Below the pieces are notes generated by a model. It worked only from the letters and a program-made list of their open reading frames with translations. It was not told where the DNA came from and made no database searches. Both the position numbers and the translations under genes were made by a program. Below, in pieces: positions 1 through 5,862 of a stretch of 14,938 nt of DNA. Position 1 is the first letter of the stretch. Each line of letters opens with the position of its first letter. This DNA comes from an uncultured Lachnospiraceae bacterium (GTDB lineage: Bacteria; Bacillota_A; Clostridia; Lachnospirales; Lachnospiraceae). The DNA lies in the NCBI GenBank assembly GCA_947178085.1, contig CAMWWS010000025.1, positions 1 to 14,938 on the forward strand, in the 5' to 3' direction.

Positions 1-218
1 CTTAAATATAGCACAAAGAGAACCCTTATTCCACTGAAATCTTTATTTCTTTTCGATTTTTAATTTTATTTGTATGTTATAAACAATTTCTTCACTCACA
101 CGTTCTCCCTCTATCAACCTTATATTATCCATTATCTATACCCACGGCACCCCTTCCTATATTAAAATAAAATGTCCTTTTAATTATCATTAACTTAAAA
201 AATTTTTAACATATTGAA
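1..218. other. AT-rich downstream flank of the operon
   Basis: Non-coding apart from the doubtful 29-codon ORF. It contains an A/T-only near-palindrome around 193-210 (minus strand TTAAAAATTTTTTAA) and, near the left edge, TGCTATATT on the minus strand (13-5), which resembles an extended -10 element (TGnTATAAT) with no clear -35. If real, that site would drive a gene beyond the left edge. No RNA gene or repeat is recognised. Confidence 0.3.
43..132 (-). CDS. Possible 29-residue ORF in the AT-rich left flank
   Basis: ATG at 132 to TAA at 43 encodes 29 residues, with an acidic first half (IEGERVSEE) and a lysine-rich second half (KLKIEKK). There is no ribosome site at proper distance: the purine run GGAAGGGG lies about 19 nt upstream. 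I do not recognise it. It may be chance in AT-rich DNA or a remnant of a longer gene. Little supports expression. Confidence 0.12.
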   Translation of the reverse strand: MDNIRLIEGERVSEEIVYNIQIKLKIEKK

Positions 219-249
219 GGGGAGGCTGTCAATACCTCACAACCTCCCC
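219..249 (-). terminator. 11-bp hairpin spanning the stop codon of the adaptor gene
   Basis: In the minus-strand RNA the arms GGGGAGGUUGU (249-239) and ACAGCCUCCCC (229-219) pair over 11 bp with one G-U wobble, around a 9-nt loop. Seven of the pairs form a GC-rich base. The next bases are UUCAAUAUG; a run of six U comes only about 16 nt later. It is thus not a textbook intrinsic terminator, but it is the only strong hairpin I find at a gene end in the window and it marks the likely end of the operon. It could also act to protect the transcript's 3' end. Confidence 0.4.
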
Positions 250-1617
250 ATTCTTCAACCCCATCGTCGAATTCTCAACGACCTTGCTATCACCATCCAG
301 TGCGCCTTCCACTGCTATCCAATACTCATTCTCATCCAGTATCTTTACATATATTTGTTCCACATAGTACTCCATGCCGAGGATTCCTTCACGTTCCTTC
401 ACCACATACACATAACTTCTGGTGTCCTCTTTATGGACCGCCGCAGGAGTAAGACAGCAGGTGTATTTTTCACCGGCTTCGGAACGTCTCATAGTAGCGG
501 ATAGTCCGGGCGTTCCCACGCCTTCCGGCAGATTTACGTAGATTTCATAGTTTCCGGGTGAGGTCGCGCTCTCGCTCAGATAGTTTACTTTATAGTCCTC
601 TCCCTTGCTGCTTCCATCAAGCTTCAGGGTTATTATATCATTCAGACTTATATACTTTTTCTGGTCTTTATCAATGGACACCTTGAACTGACAGGGAATG
701 GTATCGTCCGCGAACAGCATCGCCGCCGTGTCGGGAGTTCTGTTTCCTATACTGATATAAATATCCGTAATAAGGCCTCCGCTTGCAGCCGTAATCTGGC
801 CTTCCGCCTCTTTTATTTCCTTATATACCGCTAAATCTTCCTTCAATGTGGATAGCTCCGCCTGTAAATCGGATAATGACAGCTGCATTTCTGACAGTTC
901 AATCTGGCTAATCTCTAATGAAGGATTCGCTTCATCAGGAAGCTGCATATCGTCAATCCTTCTCTGTGCTTCCTTCATAGTATTCTCTCTCTGCCATTTA
1001 GCGTCTCCCTCCGCATATGCCGCCGCCTGCAGTGCATCTTCCAACGCTTCTTCACTGTAGCCTTCTTCGCCCCTGTGATTCTCCAAGTCGTTTTCTGCCT
1101 TGCTCACTTCATTTGCAGCCCTACCGACCAATATGTCTTCACGTGTCGCCAAAGCATCATAATCCTCTCTGGCGCGCTGTTCTTCAATTATCTTTTCAAC
1201 TTCTGCAAGCTGTCCGTTATATATTTGTGCATTAATCTGAAGCTGTTTCTCGGTAATCAGATTCTGCTGCTTGGTAATTAAGCTCTGCTGGTCGGAAATC
1301 TTCTGCTGCTTCGCTTCCATGATTTCTTCCAAGTCATTCAAATCCACCCAAAAGAGCACGTCTCCCTCTTCTACCCTGTCGCCCTCTTGTACCGCAATCT
1401 TATCTATACGAAGTCCGCTCAAAACGTTAATCGGATTCTTGTTTCCCGCAATGATGATTCCTTCCGCTTCCACGATATGCTCTATATATTTCTGCTCTAT
1501 GCTTGTAGTCGTAACTACAGGAAGCTTCGACGCATATATACTTTTAGATATAACCGTACACAGCCACATAAACACCAGAAATCCCAGAAACCCAACCACT
1601 ATCTTTTTCTTTTTCAA
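229..1617 (-). CDS. HlyD-like membrane-fusion (periplasmic adaptor) protein
   Basis: 462 residues from a TTG at 1617, chosen because AGGAGG (1631-1626) is 8 nt upstream; an in-frame GTG at 1626 overlaps that site. Order: basic N-terminus KKKK, one transmembrane helix ~6-24, first half of a lipoyl-like domain ~62-95 (VLSGLRIDKIAVQEGDRVEEGDVL), a long charged coiled-coil hairpin ~96-272, second lipoyl half ~274-305 (ASGGLITDIYISIGN), then beta-barrel and membrane-proximal domains to the end. This is the canonical membrane-fusion-protein plan, used with ABC exporters such as the MacAB or YknXYZ type in Gram-positives. No exporter is present here. Instead the gene begins 12 nt after the MalG-like permease stop, apparently the last gene of the same transcript. 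Its partner, or a structural role in the importer, is unknown. Confidence 0.88.
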   Translation of the reverse strand: MKKKKIVVGFLGFLVFMWLCTVISKSIYASKLPVVTTTSIEQKYIEHIVEAEGIIIAGNKNPINVLSGLRIDKIAVQEGDRVEEGDVLFWVDLNDLEEIMEAKQQKISDQQSLITKQQNLITEKQLQINAQIYNGQLAEVEKIIEEQRAREDYDALATREDILVGRAANEVSKAENDLENHRGEEGYSEEALEDALQAAAYAEGDAKWQRENTMKEAQRRIDDMQLPDEANPSLEISQIELSEMQLSLSDLQAELSTLKEDLAVYKEIKEAEGQITAASGGLITDIYISIGNRTPDTAAMLFADDTIPCQFKVSIDKDQKKYISLNDIITLKLDGSSKGEDYKVNYLSESATSPGNYEIYVNLPEGVGTPGLSATMRRSEAGEKYTCCLTPAAVHKEDTRSYVYVVKEREGILGMEYYVEQIYVKILDENEYWIAVEGALDGDSKVVENSTMGLKNGEVVRY

Positions 1618-1625
1618 CCCATTCA

Positions 1626-1631
1626 CCTCCT
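1626..1631 (-). promoter_or_regulatory. Ribosome binding site of the adaptor gene, overlapping the permease stop
   Basis: AGGAGG on the minus strand begins within the TAG stop (1632-1630) of the MalG-like gene and lies 8 nt before the TTG at 1617. The GTG at 1626 is made partly of the site itself and is an unlikely start. Confidence 0.65.
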
Positions 1632-2490
1632 ACTCTTTTAAGCCCGAAAAAATAATCCCCTGCTCCAAATAATCCTGTCCCCAGACAAATACGAACACCG
1701 CCGGAATCAGTGTAATAATCGAAGCTACAAAAGCATACCCCGCCCTTGCCCACGTTATTTCAGGCAGATATAAGGACAAAGGCCACAGCGATTTATCCTC
1801 TATGAACGCCATCGGCTGTTCCATCATATTCCAATACTCCAGAAATCCCAGCACCATTGCCGAGAGAAGTCCGCTTTTCCCAAGAGGCAGTCCTATTCTT
1901 AAAAAGATACCGATTTCTCCGGCTCCGTCTATCCTTGCCGCCTCGAACAGCTGCTGGGGGATGCATCGGAATCCTCCATAGGTAAGGAAGATGGGAAAGG
2001 TGGAAAACACCGCTGACAAAATAACCGCCATCTGTGTATCCAAAAGTTCCAGACGTTTCAACGCCAGATAGCTTGAAAGCATCGTGACCTGAAAAGGCAG
2101 GAGCATGAGTACGACATAAAGCACGAAAAGCACTCTGCTGCCTTTTACCTTATATACGGCAAACGCCCATGCGGCAGGCACTCCGATTAAAAGCTGCCCC
2201 GCCAGAATGCAGGCGGTCATTTTAATGGAATTCCAGAACAGAACGAAGAACTGCGGCGTTATAAAAAGCAGTCTGCCATAATTTTCAAAAGTCGGATAAT
2301 CGGGTACAAGCTTCCAGCTTATAAATTCCAATCCATCCGAAAATACCGGCGACAAATACCTTCTCAACTCATCATTCCCCATCACGGAACCTGTTATCAG
2401 CAGTATTATAGGTAAAAAGGTAAAGAGCGCCGGTAAAAGGAGCGCAATAGTTATTATTTCTTTCTTCACTGTCTTACTGATGTTTTTCAT
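1630..2490 (-). CDS. CUT1-type carbohydrate ABC transporter permease (MalG-like)
   Basis: 286 residues starting at an ATG with AAGGAGG 9 nt upstream. Six hydrophobic stretches are visible (about 11-33, 80-110, 119-139, 152-170, 204-222, 251-272). The EAA loop lies at 183-202 (EAARIDGA, then LRIGLP). The C-terminus EQGIIFSGLKE resembles the QGI-x-x-G-x-x-K-G tail common in MalG-type permeases, here stopping at LKE. It would pair with the preceding MalF-like subunit to form the translocation pore in the cytoplasmic membrane. No ATP-binding subunit follows; in many Firmicutes a shared MsmK/UgpC-type ATPase encoded elsewhere serves several CUT1 importers, which is the likely explanation. The stop codon TAG overlaps the AGGAGG of the next gene, indicating tight coupling to the adaptor protein. 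Confidence 0.94.
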   Translation of the reverse strand: MKNISKTVKKEIITIALLLPALFTFLPIILLITGSVMGNDELRRYLSPVFSDGLEFISWKLVPDYPTFENYGRLLFITPQFFVLFWNSIKMTACILAGQLLIGVPAAWAFAVYKVKGSRVLFVLYVVLMLLPFQVTMLSSYLALKRLELLDTQMAVILSAVFSTFPIFLTYGGFRCIPQQLFEAARIDGAGEIGIFLRIGLPLGKSGLLSAMVLGFLEYWNMMEQPMAFIEDKSLWPLSLYLPEITWARAGYAFVASIITLIPAVFVFVWGQDYLEQGIIFSGLKE

Positions 2491-2511
2491 TTTTCCGCTC
2501 CTCCTTTCCTT

Positions 2512-3393
2512 CTACGTCTCTCTATCCCACAAATACTGCAACAGCATAATAACCACAAACAGGAATCCTCCCACACATACCGCCGCTGCCGCCATCTTAT
2601 CGAAGTCCAGTCCTACGAACCAGTTATTGAACAAGTGCTGCAGCAGATAAATATCCTGCTCCGGATATGAACCCGCAACCAGATATGCTTCTCTGTATAT
2701 CTTGAAAGAATTCAAAAACGAGAGAATCACTATGGTATAAAGGCTGCCCAGCAGATTAGGAAGCATAATTTTGAAAAAGCATTGTACTCCTGAGGCTCCA
2801 TCCACCCTTGCCGCCTCTATCAACTCATTGGGAATTCCGAGAATTCCTGCCAGCCACAGGACTACCGTATATCCCGTATTTTTCCATACATAGCTGAATA
2901 CCAGCACCCACAAGGCTGCGCTGCTTCCCAGATAGTCCTTATGTATCTCTCCCCAGAGTCCGCTCCATTCGCCTAACCGTGTCAGTAACAGATTTAAGAA
3001 TCCCTGCCTGTAAAAGAACATTTTCCATACGAGGACTATAGTTGCCGTCGGCATGGCAAGCGGGAACAGATACAGTGACTTAATAATTCCCGCGCTTTTT
3101 AATTTACTGAGCGGCAGCGCTATAATAAGTCCGATTACAACTAACAGCGGAATACATACTGCGGTAAACCTGAAAGTATTTTTTACCGCGAGACGGAACG
3201 CCTGATTCGCAAATATGGTCTTATAATTCTGCATTCCTACGAACTGACTCGTCACTGCCGTATTAAATGAGCGTCTGAACACATCCAGAAAAGGAATCAG
3301 TACAAAAATCACTACTCCAATCACGCTTGGAGCCATAAATAAGAAAAATATTCTATTCCGCCATATAGATCGAAATCTTCTTCTCAATCGCAT
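2512..3393 (-). CDS. CUT1-type sugar ABC transporter permease (MalF-like)
   Basis: 293 residues with about six hydrophobic segments (around 17-37, 73-95, 107-125, 157-180, 216-230, 267-287). The binding-protein-dependent permease signature sits at 193-212: EAARVDGA, then a spacing segment, then IMLP. This EAA loop is the docking site for the ATPase, so the protein is one half of the membrane channel of an importer. It has the short N-terminus typical of clostridial MalF homologues rather than the long E. coli form. The ATG at 3393 lies inside copy E; GGAGG 9 nt upstream (3407-3403) is also copy E coding sequence. The 41-nt overlap makes translational coupling with copy E likely. The basic N-terminus (RLRRRFRSIWRNR) is overprinted on the binding protein's KKISIYMAE tail. 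Ends 21 nt before the second permease. Confidence 0.93.
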   Translation of the reverse strand: MRLRRRFRSIWRNRIFFLFMAPSVIGVVIFVLIPFLDVFRRSFNTAVTSQFVGMQNYKTIFANQAFRLAVKNTFRFTAVCIPLLVVIGLIIALPLSKLKSAGIIKSLYLFPLAMPTATIVLVWKMFFYRQGFLNLLLTRLGEWSGLWGEIHKDYLGSSAALWVLVFSYVWKNTGYTVVLWLAGILGIPNELIEAARVDGASGVQCFFKIMLPNLLGSLYTIVILSFLNSFKIYREAYLVAGSYPEQDIYLLQHLFNNWFVGLDFDKMAAAAVCVGGFLFVVIMLLQYLWDRET

Positions 3394-5758
3394 TCACCGC
3401 TTCCTCCAGACTCTTTTCTCCCTGCATATATAGAATTCCTTCATCATATACGACGCTCTCCAGCACAGTATCTTCTATATATGGCGTATCAGCCGTCTCT
3501 ATACATTTTCTAAAATCTGCAATCTGATTTTCATCGGACGGGTAAACAGTCATAATGAGTTCAGTCCCTTCTTCCCCGCCGCTATAATATGCATATCTCT
3601 CCATATTATCAGGAACGATAAAGCTCTCATCAAACGCCTTTTTATTCACTGCAATCCCATCGAACAGATTCGACTGAATTTCCCTGCCAAGGCACAGTTT
3701 TATAAAATTCTCCGCCGCACCGGGATTTTCCGACGCCGCATTTATACCAAGCAGAGTTTTGGCACAAAATACATTGCTGCTCTGCCCGTTCATCACTGTC
3801 CATTTACTGCTCTCAAATCCCTCCGCTTTCTTTATAGAAACTATCTCATCATATGCGCGGGTATTTGGTAAAGCTGCATATGTCAGTTGTATCGTCCCCG
3901 CATAATAGAATATTATGTTATCACCCGTTCTTAAGTAATCGGAATCGTCTAAGGAGTAACCCTGATGCTCCAGCCATGAATCATTACGGCCTTTATATTC
4001 TTCAATTATCTTTTCCGGCAATCCGTCTGTCTGGGCATCATATATTCTCTTAGTCTGCTCTAAGAATTGCGTTATCGACTCTTTATTGAATTCCCCTCTT
4101 TCCGTTGTCCATGCCGGAACACAGGACATTGCAAAATAACGCATTATTCCTCTCTCAGTACAAATATTCAATATATCTTTACCCGGATTATCCTTACGAA
4201 TCTCCTCCATCATATCGGCTATGCTCTCTAAGTCTTTTAACTGCGAGATATATTTATCCGCTCCCGTCATAACCGGAATCTGTATTTCACAAGGGATCAC
4301 ACATACCTTATCATCCTTCTTCATCGCCTGCACGATGCTGTCAAATACCTCTTCCTCACCGCTGAGGCTTTCCAAAATCGTGCTTAAATTAAGCAGCACG
4401 CCTTTTTCAATATATGAATCAATCGGCATATCATCCAATATAAGTACATCAGGGCCTTCTCCCGCCATAATCTTCGTATTCAGCTTCTTCAGGGCATCCT
4501 CTCTTGTAACGGAGCTTCCTTCTTCCATTCCGATTTCGTATTCCACTGCAATACCCGGATAAGCTGTCATAAACATAGCGATTGCCTGACGTATGGTATC
4601 ATTTTCCTTAAGGCTGTAGACTTTCAGCCTGTCGTCAGGAACAGTTGCCATATCAGGGTCATAGACATAGCGAGCCAGCCTGCCGCCGTTATATGAGCTG
4701 ATTTCCGAAAATAAAGCGAGGAACTCATTATCCGCCAGCATAATCATATCTGTCAGCCCGTAAGATGGATTGCTGAATGTACATAGACTGCCGTCAATAA
4801 CCTGCTCCATCGCACTGCCGCCTATTACATGTCGATGTAAGCCCTTTTTACCTGCAATATATATTACTCCTTCTTCCCCCGGGAAAAAGTACATTTGATA
4901 GGTTCCGGTCATGTTATAGGTATTGCCGCCCGGATAGTTTTCCTTTATGAAATCGGCTAAAACTTCATCTTCTACATATTCCTTTTTCTCCATATCATAC
5001 ATAAGCGGCGGCTCGTACCCCGGTACTTCCAGAAACATCAGGTTCCCCTGAAACTGCATAAACACCGGACTCTCACCCTGAACTGTCATATAATATTCGC
5101 AGCTTCCGTCTTCTTTTACCTCATAGAGATCACTGCTGTTTGAAATACTGACAAAAATTCTTCCGTTATCCGTTATTTCGACAGCATGAGGATATTTACT
5201 GTCTCCGCTAACCGGAACATCAATAAGGCTTTCGCTGCCGTCAGGTCTGATAACAAGCAGCTCCGATTTTAAGGTCTGTCCGTAAATATTAAATCCGGCC
5301 TCCTTTTTGTCAGCTGAATCATTATATATAACCGCCGCCGTATTATCCGGGCCAATGGCTATCGATGAAGGAATCTTTCCTTCATTATACAATCGGGTAT
5401 ACCATTCTCTGCCATCCGCTTTCCATGTCGCCCCGTTATCATCTGAAATCAGAAACGTGCTGTAATTATCAGATAAAACAATCCTTCCATCCGATAACAT
5501 ATGCAGCCTGCATCCATACCCGGTGGTTTTGTCTTCAGTGAAATCGGTAACTTCTTCCACATAACGGCCCATAGCTAAATTTACGTCAGTCTGCTGTGAA
5601 TTTGAACCGCTTCCGCCATTGTCCGAAAGCGTTCCGTCTGCGCTGTTTACACCGCCTGTATTACTGTCCCCATTTGTTTTCCCACAACCCGTCAGGCATG
5701 CAAGCAGCATTATCATCGCCAGCAATAGCGCTGACATTCTTTTTATTCTCTTTTTCAA
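3353..5758 (-). CDS. Copy E: propeller-like/solute-binding fusion lipoprotein adjoining the permeases
   Basis: I favour the TTG at 5758 (801 residues): AGGAG ends only 1 nt before the ATG at 5764 but 7 nt before this TTG. Numbering from the ATG, the lipobox is LTGC with Cys27, tether 28-63, beta-rich region ~65-370 with Asp-box SDDNGATW at 107-114, and solute-binding domain ~378-800. Hallmarks are MAGEGPDVLILDDMPIDSYI at 433-452, PCEIQIPVM at 491-499 and MNGQSSNVFC at 658-667. As a lipoprotein it would sit on the outer face of the membrane and hand substrate to the permeases. Its last 13 codons overlap the start of permease 1 in another frame. The codon AAT (Asn791), where all other copies have AGT (Ser), creates the permease ATG. 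Being closest to the permeases and having its own promoter-like block, it is the best candidate for the primary binding protein of the importer. Confidence 0.92.
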   Translation of the reverse strand: MKKRIKRMSALLLAMIMLLACLTGCGKTNGDSNTGGVNSADGTLSDNGGSGSNSQQTDVNLAMGRYVEEVTDFTEDKTTGYGCRLHMLSDGRIVLSDNYSTFLISDDNGATWKADGREWYTRLYNEGKIPSSIAIGPDNTAAVIYNDSADKKEAGFNIYGQTLKSELLVIRPDGSESLIDVPVSGDSKYPHAVEITDNGRIFVSISNSSDLYEVKEDGSCEYYMTVQGESPVFMQFQGNLMFLEVPGYEPPLMYDMEKKEYVEDEVLADFIKENYPGGNTYNMTGTYQMYFFPGEEGVIYIAGKKGLHRHVIGGSAMEQVIDGSLCTFSNPSYGLTDMIMLADNEFLALFSEISSYNGGRLARYVYDPDMATVPDDRLKVYSLKENDTIRQAIAMFMTAYPGIAVEYEIGMEEGSSVTREDALKKLNTKIMAGEGPDVLILDDMPIDSYIEKGVLLNLSTILESLSGEEEVFDSIVQAMKKDDKVCVIPCEIQIPVMTGADKYISQLKDLESIADMMEEIRKDNPGKDILNICTERGIMRYFAMSCVPAWTTERGEFNKESITQFLEQTKRIYDAQTDGLPEKIIEEYKGRNDSWLEHQGYSLDDSDYLRTGDNIIFYYAGTIQLTYAALPNTRAYDEIVSIKKAEGFESSKWTVMNGQSSNVFCAKTLLGINAASENPGAAENFIKLCLGREIQSNLFDGIAVNKKAFDESFIVPDNMERYAYYSGGEEGTELIMTVYPSDENQIADFRKCIETADTPYIEDTVLESVVYDEGILYMQGEKSLEEAVNAIEKKISIYMAE
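3403..3407 (-). promoter_or_regulatory. Ribosome binding site for permease 1 inside copy E
   Basis: GGAGG on the minus strand, 9 nt before the ATG at 3393, within the codons for LEEAV of copy E. Similar purine-rich runs exist in the other copies, but only copy E follows with an ATG; the others have GTG at that point. Confidence 0.6.
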
Positions 5759-5765
5759 GACCATG

Positions 5766-5770
5766 CTCCT
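5766..5770 (-). promoter_or_regulatory. Ribosome binding site pointing to a TTG start for copy E
   Basis: AGGAG on the minus strand is followed by C and then ATG (1-nt spacing, too short) and by TTG at 5758 with 7-nt spacing. The two starts differ by only two residues. Confidence 0.55.
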
Positions 5771-5791
5771 TTCCCAGCCTGCGAGTTTGCT

Positions 5792-5807
5792 TGATAACTT
5801 TATATCA
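5792..5807. promoter_or_regulatory. TGATA-N6-TATCA inverted repeat over the -10 region (copy E promoter)
   Basis: TGATATAAAGTTATCA on the minus strand has 5-bp perfect arms and overlaps the TATAAA hexamer, in the same position relative to the direct repeats as at 13192-13207. Confidence 0.3.
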
Positions 5808-5862
5808 CATTAGTCTCTAAAAAATCTCTAATTTACTTTAAGTGCGCATATACGGCAATATC

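Larger units (their letters stand above)
5765..5862 (-). promoter_or_regulatory. Intergenic leader between copies D and E with a promoter-like block
   Basis: On the minus strand the repeats ATTAGAGATT (5832-5823) and TTTAGAGACT (5821-5812) are spaced 11 bp, followed by TATAAA (5804-5799) as -10 candidate. The block from 5831 to 5790 is the same as the one before copy B except at five positions, although the flanks are unrelated. Such retention inside otherwise divergent intergenic DNA argues for function or recent duplication. A leader of about 35 nt would precede copy E. This promoter would supply copy E, both permeases and the adaptor. No -35 box is seen, consistent with activator dependence (inference). 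Confidence 0.55.

Noticed and set aside
1271..1672. 133-codon plus-strand ORF opposite the adaptor and permease genes
   Set aside because: It lies entirely antisense to well-supported genes and spans their boundary; the peptide is low-complexity and matches no family I recognise.
4221..4562. Similar plus-strand ORFs at the same place in four copies (4221-4562, 6866-7090, 9329-9556, 11764-11991)
   Set aside because: They are antisense shadows of the most conserved segment of the binding domain (around MPIDSYIEKG). Their similarity follows from the sense coding sequence, and none has a convincing ribosome site.
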